NCBI GenBank assembly: GCA_900074885.1
Contig: FJUW01000046.1
Location: 293,408 to 357,407, forward strand
Reading direction: 5' to 3'
DNA: 64,000 nt
From: Rhynchosporium graminicola
Taxonomy: Eukaryota; Ascomycota; Leotiomycetes; Helotiales; Ploettnerulaceae
Below are positions 47,185-57,098 of the stretch, in pieces. The notes beneath the pieces were generated by a model. It ran no database searches. It was not told the DNA's origin and saw nothing but the letters and a program-made list of their open reading frames with translations. Made by a program: the position numbers and the translations under genes. Position 1 is the stretch's first letter, and every line of letters starts with the position of its first letter.

Positions 47185-48810
47185 ATGGCACCATCAGAGA
47201 AAGCTATCGTCGCCGGCATCTACGCCGCAATCAAAGAACTGCACTCGACAAACCCAGAAACACTCACAGTACGCAATGTGCGCAATAAAGCTGAGGCAGA
47301 TTTGGGAACCGAATCTGGGTTCCTTTCCAACGAATCATGGAAGGAGAAATCGAAGAAGATAATCAAGGACTATGCAGTAAGCACCATAATACCCTGGTGC
47401 AGATAGTTGCGCTAATTCGTGTGTTTGCAGAATCAATTGGCTGAAGTGGCAGAAGAACCAGAAATCCCTACGCCCAAAGCGAAAGCTGTTGCTGTTCAGA
47501 AATCTGCGCCTGCGATGAAGAAGGCTGCAACGCTTCAGAAAGGCAATAAAAGAGGAGCTCCAGAAGCTAAGGCGCGAGATAAGAAGCGTCAGAAGAAAGC
47601 AAAGTCACCAAGCGACAACGAGACATCTGAGCTTAGTGAGATTACCCCGAGCGAAGAGAGTGCGGCCTCTGACTTTGGGGACTCAGATAGCGATGCGCCA
47701 AAGAATAAGAAGAAGTCTACGGGAAAGGCAAAAGCTCCGGCGAAGAGTCAAGCAAAGATCAGAGCGAATGTCGTATCGGAAAGTGAGGACTTATCGGATG
47801 ATGAGAAAGAGCTGGAGGACTCAGATGACAGCGAAGCACCGAAGAAGAAGATCAGGTTAAAGCCAAGAACTAGGACGCCAGTTAAGCGCCAATTGAAGAG
47901 TAGGGCGAAGATAGCAAGTAGCGACGAGTCCGAAGAAGATCTAGACAGTGAAGCATCTGCGCCGAAGAAGAAAGTCTCGAAAAAGCCCACGCCAAAGAAA
48001 GCTGCGCCTAAGAAGTCGAAAGCAACAGTGGACTCAGACGCTGAATCGGAACATCAAGCATCCGCCAGTGTATTGCTTGCAACCCCTAAGAAAGCTGTAC
48101 CTAATTCGTCAGCTAAGGCCACGACATTGGACTCTGATGCAGAAGACAAACCAACATCAAAACCTGACGACGGCGGATCCGAATCCGAAATGTCTATTGT
48201 GCTTGACCCAACTCCTAAGCCTAAGCGCCAACGAGCACCCAAAGGCGAAAAGAAAGCCAAAGACCCCAAAGTACCAAAAACGGGAGCCTCTACCAGAGCA
48301 AAGGCCAAAGCCTCCGCAGACCTCTCACCAGACGAAGCTGACATCAAGATCCTACAATCACAGCTCAACAAATGCGGCATCAAAAAAATCTGGCAATTCG
48401 AGCTCAAGCAATATGGTGACGATAACAAAGCTAAAATCCGGCATTTACAGAACATACTGAAAGAGATTGGTATGACAGGACGATACAGCGACGCTAGAGC
48501 GAGAGAAATCAAGGAGATGCGAGAGTTGCAGGCGGATTTAGAAGCTGTGAAAGAAGGTGAAAAGGCTTGGGGATTGGAGAGCGGGAGAAGGAGTCGGGGT
48601 GCGGCACCAAAAAGGAGTATGAAAGTTGCAAGCGAAGATGAGGAAGAGAGTGGTGAGGAAGGTGCGACTAAGGCGGCTAGGAAGTCGAGGAGTGATGATA
48701 AGGCTGGAAGTGAAAGTGACGATGGCGATGATGACCAGCCTCCGGCGAGGAAGCGACGATTGGATCCTGGATTAGCGTTCCTGTCGAGTGAGGAGGATAG
48801 TGACGAGTAA
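47185..48810 (+). CDS. DEK-C / HIRIP3-like acidic chromatin protein
   Basis: Probable nuclear histone-binding or chromatin factor. Exons 47185-47376 and 47431-48810 are joined by a 54-nt phase-0 intron, giving 523 residues. Residues 1-64 resemble the DEK C-terminal fold (helical; NVRNKAEADLG..WKEKSKKIIKDY). Residues 65-360 are a low-complexity stretch alternating Lys-rich and Asp/Glu/Ser-rich tracts, with many possible CK2 sites (SDSD, SEDEE) and nuclear-localisation-like KKKK runs. Residues about 370-440 (LNKCGIKKIWQFEL..LKEIGMTGRYSDARAREIKEMREL) resemble the conserved C-terminal part of HIRIP3, which chaperones H2A/H2B in animals. The end is acidic (SSEEDSDE). Family assignment is by remembered resemblance; a histone chaperone role is inference. 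Confidence 0.75.
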
Positions 48811-51282
48811 AATTATGAGCCAAACAGGACGGATGTCAATTCTAATGTCATGAATGTATTACCACACTTTTTACTGAAGAATCGAACTCAAAATGATGGC
48901 GCTAGGCGGCGAAAGAATAATGTTCAGTGTCCTGCTTTACCTGATTAATAACTCTAAACGCTCTCAAAATCGTGAGACATCTTGTCTATCTCCTCAATTT
49001 CACTGCAAAACTTATTAGTAAACAGTTCAATTTAGCTAGTATAACATTATCTTCGGACATAATCATACTGGCCTATGTTATTCTGCTTCAAGGTAAGCAC
49101 TTGCCCAAGTGCACGTGTGCTGGTGTATCGACGGCATACCTCGCTGTCTGCTTTGAGCTCATCCGAACGGAGACTCTTTTGTAAGACTGTAAGTCTAGTG
49201 ACCGAAAGTATCCAGGAGCTATCAATTATCGAGTACAAGCGAATTGGACTAGAATGGAACGTGAGTCGTTGAGCACGATTGAAGGTTGATCCGAAATGGT
49301 CTCCCACGTTCAGCCTTGTAAGTCGAAATCAGTGCAGAATCTTTTGCCGACGTAATGATCTTCAACTCGGAATCCAGGGCGTTGGAGATTTGATCAAGCA
49401 GCCTAGTCCGGTTCACAAGGCACGCCGACAACTGCATTTCCTACCATTCGATTCAATTCTGGGACGTCTTTAGAGAGTGAGTGGGAATATTCTACCCTGA
49501 AGGCGCTGATATGTTATGCAAACCGGAAGTTAACCTAATAGTGTGCGATTAGAATTGAAGCTTGCCTCCTAGGAGCGCGTTTTCCCCGCTGAACAGGAAG
49601 AACGGTGCGAAAGACGCGACAGTTGATACAATCCTCAGCACCAGCATGTAGTAAAATTTGATATTCGAAAGACACCGAAATGATTTAAGATTGACGAATG
49701 ATGAACTGCCACTAAGTTTTCGAAGATATGATGAAGTGTTGCTGTTGCGCGATGTGAAGCGAGCCGACACAGGACTCGAGAAAAAAATAGATTTAGCGGT
49801 CAATATCTCGGGAGACAATAGTTTCAACAGATTATTGTGTTCAGGAAAAAACCTCTGATAACTTTGCAATGATATCGCGGATGGTGGAACATTGAAATGA
49901 GTTTTTGCAACACCAGAGATTCATTTGCAAAGTAGGTGGAGAAATCAGAAACTTCGTAGGCTGACTCATACTATGGCCGCAGTGGCAATTCGTGTAAAGG
50001 AAAGACTTGGAATAGTATATGAGTACTATATCATCATTCTTAGTAAAGTCCTATGATAGGTTTGTGACTTTAGAGAACATTTGTCTGTACGTCCCCAAAG
50101 CTACTCATGGCTTTTATGTTGAGTTCAACGCCGAACTAAACAAAACTTGCAGAAATATCTGTAAGATGAGTTGGTGCGAATGTGAATTGCTTTTAAATCC
50201 GAGATAATTCCTGTCATGGTTTCTTGACTTTGGGCTATTATTTGAGTGAACTTCATATACCAAATCCGCGATCTTTAATTCGTGTGTATGTAAATAAATG
50301 TTTGAACTGGGCGAGAGAAAGCAACCATCTGCAATATGGAGAAGCGCAAGTGCGAAGTGTCTTTTGATCATACCAATGTCTCGCGGAAGCTTCGTGACTT
50401 CAATTCGTTACTTAGATGAAAGTCCGGCAATATTTTCGCGATTTTCAGTAAGATCGAGACTGGCGTAGCTCCTGTCCGATGAACTGAAGACTGAAGTCGC
50501 AAAAAAAATCTGTGACTTGTAAGACCTGCAAGTCAAATGTGCCAGAAAGTTTTTTTGACATCGAAATATGGCTCCAGTTATATCCCGAGGCCTTTTCATG
50601 ACTTTGAAATATAGCTTTAGTGAAGTCACGGAAAAGATTCCTGACGCTCAACTGCAACTCTAGAGAAGTCTCAACATAATTTCATGACTTTCAAATGCTA
50701 CTATAATGAAGTCTTAATCCTTATGCAAAATTCATACACAGTTTTATGACATGAGCTATGATTGTGAATTATGGAACTCGATATTACAGAGAAACAGCCC
50801 GGCATCGGGATGAGGATGTCATATTTTATAGATGGAATCTGGTTCGGAAACCGTTCGTTATGCGGGTTATTGCGGAGCTAGACTCATGGAAAGTGTCATT
50901 CGAATCGTCGATGACATAGAATCGAGGAGTCGATATCCATCGATGTATCGTGATTCAATTATTTGGTGAAGTATGAGAACTGGTTGTTAGACTACTAACG
51001 AATGTAATAGAAGTCGTAGATCTCATGTGAAACCTGAATGTATAATGAGATCTTTGTCGGTTGAGGAAGACTGCAATCCAAGGCACCTTGTAAAGTAGCT
51101 GAGACTTTTCTTTGTAATGGTATTCATTCAATTCATTATTATAGTGAATGCAAACTCGAACAGCATAAACAGTGGTTGCCTTGTAGGTGTGGTGTGGTGT
51201 GGTCAGCTTGGACACAAACAGGCACCGCTCCTCGGTAAAGCGAATTTCGCAGTACGTCTACTCTGATATTGCTCTCCTCTAC
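48811..51282. other. Spacer with degenerate CATGACTTT/AAGTC repeats
   Basis: About 2.5 kb. The part from 50390 to 50770 contains recurring half-motifs: TTCGTGACTT (50391-50400), TTTTCATGACTTTGAAAT (50593-50610), GAAGTCACGG (50632-50641) and TTTCATGACTTTCAAAT (50680-50696), spaced roughly 40-90 bp. Overlapping open frames on both strands show no protein character. Confidence 0.55.
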
Positions 51283-51494
51283 GTCCTTCGGGACATTTGG
51301 TGTACGTACATCCACTCCATGCGCAGCGCAGCAATCGCATACTAACGTGCATTATAGCAATTTGAAACGATACAGAGAAGATTAGCATGGCCCCTGCACT
51401 AAGGATGAGTAAGTTACTCCATCAGTAATGTCTGTCTGATTAAGTACTAATTATACCGCAGCACGCTCAATCAAAGAGAAGCTACCAATTTTTT
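51283..51494 (+). ncRNA. U6 spliceosomal snRNA with two introns
   Basis: Catalytic RNA of the spliceosome. Three exons give an RNA of about 100 nt that follows fungal U6 from end to end. Exon 1 is 51283-51301, GTCCTTCGGGACATTTGGT, the 5' stem-loop. Intron 1 is 51302-51357 (56 nt; GTACGT start, TACTAAC at 51340-51346, TATAG end). Exon 2 is 51358-51408 and holds GAAACGATACAGAGAAGATT, then AGCATGGCCCCTGCACTAAG. Intron 2 is 51409-51461 (53 nt; GTAAGT start, TACTAAT at 51445-51451, CGCAG end). Exon 3 is 51462 to about 51492, CACGCTCAATCAAAGAGAAG, then a T6 terminator. The ACAGAGA box, AGC triad and internal stem-loop are intact. Both gaps have complete spliceosomal signals, so this is not a truncated copy. 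U6 introns are known in some fungi, including fission yeast. No clear TATA box is seen near -30. Confidence 0.93.
51489..51494 (+). terminator. RNA polymerase III T-run terminator of U6
   Basis: Six T residues end exon 3 of the U6 gene, right after GAGAAGCTACCAA, followed by more T-rich sequence. The usual polymerase III stop signal and source of the U6 oligo-U tail. Confidence 0.85.
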
Positions 51495-52562
51495 CGACAA
51501 TTTACTTTTATTTTTATTTTTGCTTCCTGCCACTTCCCGAAATTTACCCGTTATTTTCAACACCATAAGGTGGCCTGACTACTCCTCATCTAAGCCTCAG
51601 GCTCGAGGTCAACCAGGCAGGAGGTGGGGCTATAGACTGGAAGAGGCAAAACAAGGCTAAGCGAACAATGCCGAACGCGCAGAGCTTTCACGCTATTTTG
51701 ACGGATTAGAGCTTGTTTGAGGTACGCGATCCATCTAGGACCACTCAAACCACGAATGGAAAGCCGCATTCTTCAGACACATCCAGTTCTCGACCATCTA
51801 CTCATAAGACCTATTTCAAGCCATCTTCGTAATATAGGCTTATCCTGTCGCAATAGCGCTATTACCACTCAGAATTCATCATGGATGATCAACAATCTAC
51901 CGGGCTTGGTGGGCAAGTGGGCAAGCCTGGCTGGCAAATTTCCATATCGATTCATTAGCGAGATGCACTGTTGTCGTGAACTCCACGAGCGACCCAGTGA
52001 CAAGCAGCCAGTCTACACGTGCCCGGTGACAACTATGAAACTGAGAAAGATTATGATAATCACCACTATTAGGTGTAGTGTGCACGGAAAAGTCTGATTA
52101 TCTTGTGGCTAAAGCTAAGTATATAATATACGCACTTCTCAGTACTATAAGCCTCGTGCAACACCAGAATTCCGACATAATCAGCACGTCTAATTCAGAT
52201 TTAGGAATTGCATTGAAATCGGAAGACATTCTACATGAATTCAGTTTACAATTGATATCAGTGACACTCGTGAGCTCAAAGTCTGTGCGGAACTGAAAAC
52301 ATCTTCTAGCCGCCCACATCTTCGGCTCAATGGAGCTTGAAACATTATGAGGGTTCGAAGTATAGTATTGGTCACAAAGATGACCAACGAAAGGTCGCTA
52401 TCACAAGATCCCCACTTGTGTTTGTATACCTGGTGTCACCGTGTTACAAAGCTGAGGGGTCCTCATCGTGTACATCTTTCTTGCTGGCAGTGATTGCATC
52501 TCAAAATGTTAACGCTGGCAACATCTTCGCTTTTACCACATCGATCCGATAGATACGCGAAA
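51495..52562. other. Spacer downstream of U6
   Basis: About 1 kb. An open plus frame at 51717-52097 shows no motif or typical composition. Nothing else recognised beyond the B-box-like site. Confidence 0.5.
51600..51610 (+). promoter_or_regulatory. Possible downstream B-box-like site for U6
   Basis: GGCTCGAGGTC resembles the polymerase III B box (GGTTCGANNCC) with two mismatches and lies about 105 bp beyond the T-run. Budding-yeast U6 uses a B box about this far downstream. The resemblance is weak and may be chance. Neither intron contains a better match. Confidence 0.2.
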
Positions 52563-53170
52563 ATGAACGATGAACAGAAAAGCGATGCACAGATGGCTTG
52601 TGAGCGAGAATATTACACTTCTGGCACAACACCTGGGAAACGAAGTCTAGCACCGCACGAATACAAAACCATCCAAGAAGGCGATATCTATATCCCACTT
52701 CCCAACAAGGAGAGGCTTGAAAACGCACATCACTGCCTGGAATTCATTCGAAAAAACACTGATATCCCCGTTCTGGATGTGGTTTCTTTCTGCGAGAAAG
52801 AAGGGGCATGCTAGGCACTCGTCTGGTCGAAAATGCGGTGGTGTTAAAGCATCTTTCGGAGGCGGATCGATTAAAGGTGGTGCCCGAAGTGCGAAAGCAT
52901 ATCGCAACTCTTTAATCCCTCGAAAGGCATTACCCTCAAGGACCTATGGGCATCCTATGCCGCCTCCCCTGGCCACGATGAGATCGATTCAGGTTGATGG
53001 CACGAAATATGAAGCTTCCTCTGCCAACAATGAAGTCTTCCGCTTCTGCCACTGCGACCTCTCGTGCACAAATATCTTTGTCGATCCTATATCGTTCAAG
53101 GCAGTTGGTATCATCGATTGGGAGGTAGGTAAAGGAGAAGTCAATTCGCTCGTATTTTTGCATTCTGGGG
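52563..53170 (+). pseudogene. Decayed aminoglycoside-phosphotransferase-like kinase
   Basis: Relic of the fungal APH/choline-kinase-like family of small-molecule or unknown-substrate kinases. From the ATG at 52563 the first frame runs to a TAG at about 52812 (text EYKTIQEGDIYIPLPNKERL, then ENAHHCLEFIRKNTDIPV, typical of the N-lobe). Another frame carries LVWSK, and a shifted frame gives LKHLSEADRLKVVPEVRKHI before a stop. The C-lobe core is in a further frame at about 53035-53130: FCHCDLSCTNIFVDP with the catalytic aspartate, and GIIDWE with the metal-binding aspartate. Two or more frameshifts plus stops are needed to join these parts, and no introns explain them. The key residues survive, but no full-length product is possible. 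Confidence 0.75.
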
Positions 53171-55443
53171 GTTTCATTGACGTGATATACTATATCCTCA
53201 AGGTAATGGAAATTACCTCACTCCCATTGCGTTACAGTACAGTGGATTTTAGTCCGACTGTTCATGGAATTCCATACTAGCTGAATGCGGATGCCTCGGG
53301 CGGCCAAAGCCTCCCACAAGAATTCAAGCAGACGAAAAGATTCTGGGAAGCTCGACGAAAGTCGCCAGAGGTCTTGTGTGAGTGAGAGCAGGCGAAAGCT
53401 TTTCCAATATCAGTACATTCACATGCGAATACTACACTTTCTGCAACCCTAAAGTACCTATGGCGGTGCGTTCCTTGGCCCCCTTTAACCTCTGGAATGA
53501 CGGAGGCGAATCTAGCGTTATGATATCTAGCTGATCATCGTGAACACTGCTCTTTCAAACATATCATCTGCTGGCTGGCCTGCCAGTCACTTGTCTGCCA
53601 GAATATCTACTGTACTCGGATTCATGGACGGTTTCCGGACTAGGCTCACGAGATCCATTTTAGGGGTTGGAGCAGGAGTCCTCCGTGGTTCAATGGTGGT
53701 GGACTTGGACTTGATGTTTTATTACCAAGTTGGTGCTAGAAACAACGCAGCTGGGACCCTGCCTTCGAGTGGTGGAGCACATCGTGGTTAATTCGCGACA
53801 TGATCCGCCGTTTCCCATTTTTTAATAACTATTTGAAGTGTAATAGGTTTTGGTGACAGTACTGTTTGATATCTTTGAAAATGGAGAGAATATCCTTATA
53901 ATTGAAAGTGGTTATCCAAAGAATTTTCTAACGTACATGAAAGCAAGATTTCACGAGTCTTGGGTGCCATTTACAACAGCAGAAATCCCTGTCAGTAGAT
54001 GGAACCTCATGATGAAGAGGATTCGAGAAAGTTGATCATGAGTGATTTCGAGTCCAGTGTCCAAATCTAGTGTTACGCATAATTCCATAAACATGGCATA
54101 ATGCAGGCGCACCTCGGGTGCGATCACTGCTTCAGCTGTTCAATGAAGAAATACTCGGTCGTCACAGAGTTGAACCTCCCGGCCCGGGGGCCGGAGTCGG
54201 TTTTGAACGATGATATCTGGTCAGAAATCGCCTGCGAACCTACCATTAATTGGCAGAGACCCTTCAAGGACCCGAGGAGTAGACATTTGAATGACGAGGG
54301 GGTCAACGCTCTAGAGGTTCCTTCAGCACTTGATACTAAACACTATTCGTTATCGGATTTTGCTAGTTCTAGAGTACAGTCTACAGCAGTAGTCGTCAGC
54401 GAAACCTAAGACTATACATTTCGGCGCTGACCAATCTACTATCAGGTATTTATGTGACTTGGAGATATCAGCAATTTAGGTACCTAGACATTCTCTTCAT
54501 GGCACCTACCTAACAATAACCTACCTCTATTTTTAATTAAACGGAAAAAAATGTAATCATCCCGTACTAGGTAAGATAATACCTAGGGTAGAGTGTTCTA
54601 CGACGGACCGCTCGGTGACTACATAATCGGGCACCGTTGCATCGACCGTCAGACAACCACGATTAGTATCCACAGGAGACTGGCCCGCCGATTATCTATA
54701 AACAGATCTACTTGGCAAAATGGAAGTCGCCGCGGTTTCTTATTATGATTTCTGATTGACACTTAATCGAAGATTATGTAAGTATCAGGCTCACTATGGC
54801 CAGCCTTGGATTCGACGTACTCTACTCGTATAATATCATTATCATTTGACACGTGGGGCTGCAGGTCAGGTCAGGTCAAGTACAGTATAAAGTGTAGGTA
54901 CGTTGCGGGAACATTACGTCGATGTGATATTCGCGACTGGCCCGCCCGCCCTGCCATATGCATGCCCGGCCACGCCTTACGAGCCGCGAATCAAGGAACG
55001 AGCAACCGACAAAACTCGAATCGAAATATAAGGCATCTATCTATCTATTTGTTTGCGTCTGTACTTCAACCCTCTCCATCCTATTGAGGTAAATAAGCAA
55101 GCGCCTTGAGGTTCAGAATCGCCCTGTCCACTCCAGCATCACCTTCCACAGCTATTGCGAAGTCGATGCAATTGCCACGTCCCTAGTAAAGCTCTGTTTG
55201 CAGCTTCCACTACGAATCACGATTTCCCCCCGAAGCTGCACGAAGCTGCCACACGAAACTTCGATCATCACCTCATTCAAAAAACCGCAAGGAACCCGTC
55301 GACTTCATCCGGAAAAGTTCGCAACTCACAACTTGACCACCCCTCCAAGATAACCCCTCCATACCTCGCTCGCTCGTAACCTGCCTGCGATCTCTCTTTA
55401 CGACACAAATCAGCGACTTCTACAACCTTCGACAATCTACGCC
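53171..55443. other. Spacer and TPS1 promoter
   Basis: About 2.2 kb. The left part may contain further debris (open frames at 53540-53791 and 54101-54409 without known motifs). The right part is pyrimidine-rich leader DNA. Two CCCCT elements, 55340-55344 and 55354-55358, lie about 90-100 bp before the TPS1 ATG. They match the yeast stress-response element core, which controls trehalose genes there; function here is inference. Confidence 0.5.
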
Positions 55444-57098
55444 ATGCCTTCAGTAGAAGAGCCAAATGTGCAAGGCAGATTACTGTTGGTCTCCAATAGA
55501 CTGCCCATCACCATCAAACGCTCCGACGATGGGTCATACAGTTTTTCCATGTCATCTGGTGGTCTAGTCACAGGTCTAAGTGGCCTGTCAAAGACGACCA
55601 CCTTCCAATGGTATGGCTGGCCTGGCTTGGAGGTTCCAGAGGCAGAAGCCGGACCTATGGTCAAGAGACTCAAGGATGAACATGGCGCAGTCCCTGTATT
55701 CATCGATGATGAGCTGGCAGACCGGCATTATAATGGCTTCTCCAGTAGGTCAACTTCCCGGGACAACAAGAAGTTTGCTAATGAAGATCTCAGACTCTAT
55801 CCTCTGGCCTCTCTTCCATTACCACCCAGGAGAGATCACCTTCGACGAGTCAGCATGGGAGGCATACAAGGAAGTCAACAGACTGTTTGCAAAGACTATG
55901 GCGAAGGACGTACGAGACGGGGATTTGATCTGGGTACACGACTACCATTTGATGCTCTTGCCAGAGATGCTACGAGAGGAGATTGGCACGTCGAAGAAGA
56001 ATGTCAAGATCGGCTTCTTCCTACATACGCCATTCCCTAGTAGTGAGATCTACAGAATTCTGCCAGTCCGAGAACAGCTTCTCCTTGGAGTCCTCCACTG
56101 CGATCTGATCGGTTTCCATACTTATGATTACGCACGGCATTTTTTGAGCAGTTGTTCCCGAATCTTGTGAGTACAACCTGCAGCCTCTATATATTTAGTG
56201 TACTTGACTGATTTGGAACAGAGAAACACCAACAACTCCAAACGGTGTCGAGTTCCGCGGAAAATACGTCACAGTCGCTGCTTTTCCCATCGGAATCGAT
56301 CCCGAGAAATTCATCGAAGGTTTACAGAAGAAGTCTGTTCAAGACCGCATCGCCGTCTTAGAACGCAAATTCGAAGGTGTCAAATTGATCGTCGGAGTCG
56401 ACAGACTAGATTACATCAAAGGTGTTCCTCAAAAGCTGCACGCCCTCGAAGTTTTCCTTTCAGAGCATCCAGAATGGATCGGCAAAGTTGTGCTCGTCCA
56501 GGTCGCAGTGCCCAGTCGTCAAGACGTCGAAGAATACCAGAATCTGAGAGCTGTTGTCAACGAGCTCGTTGGCAGGATCAACGGCAGATTCGGCACTATT
56601 GAATTCATGCCTATCCATTTCTTGCACCAGTCTGTTAACTTCGATGAGTTGACGGCGTTGTATGCTGTTTCGGATGCTTGTTTGGTGTCTTCAACGCGCG
56701 ATGGTATGAATTTGGTCTCGTACGAATACATCGCTACGCAACGAAAGCGTCATGGAGTCATGATCCTGTCGGAGTTTACAGGTGCGGCTCAATCACTCAA
56801 CGGCTCTTTGATTGTCAATCCTTGGAATACCGAAGAACTTGCCGGCGCTATCCATGATGCTGTAACGATGTCTCCTGAGCAGCGCGAGATTAACTTCAAG
56901 AAGCTTGAGAAGTACGTCTTCAAATACACGAGTGCGTGGTGGGGAGAATCGTTTGTGAGCGAGCTGGTGAGGATCAGTGAGCATGCGGATAAGAAGCAGA
57001 AGAGAGTTGGTGGCGCTACAGCTACTGGTGCTGCAGGCAAGATGCAGGAAATTGCTGGAAACGTCAGAGATATGGTTTTGGGCAAGGAAAATGAGTGA
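55444..57098 (+). CDS. tps1: Trehalose-6-phosphate synthase (UDP-forming)
   Basis: Cytosolic glycosyltransferase (GT20) making trehalose-6-phosphate from UDP-glucose and glucose-6-phosphate; needed for trehalose storage, stress tolerance and control of glycolytic entry in many fungi. Exons 55444-55744, 55794-56166 and 56222-57098 give 516 residues, the usual size of a synthase without the phosphatase half. Motifs in order: GRLLLVSNRLPITIKR (residues 11-26), FQWYGWPGLE, HYHPGEITFDE, VHDYHLMLLPEML, FPIGIDPEKF, VDRLDYIKGVPQKL, and DGMNLVSYEYIATQ with GAAQSLNGSLIVNPW near the C-terminus. Both introns (49 and 55 nt) restore frame exactly. The start is the ATG in MPSVEEPNVQGRLL. The tail (GGATATGAAGKMQEIAGNVR) is weakly conserved. 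Intact. Confidence 0.97.

Noticed and set aside
51283..51494. U6-like sequence as a truncated pseudogene or as a stray 50-bp match
   Set aside because: Both missing ends of U6 are present beyond two gaps with full splice signals, and the joined RNA keeps every conserved block plus a T-run.
51717..52097. 126-residue plus-strand frame downstream of U6
   Set aside because: No domain; overlapped by other open frames on both strands.
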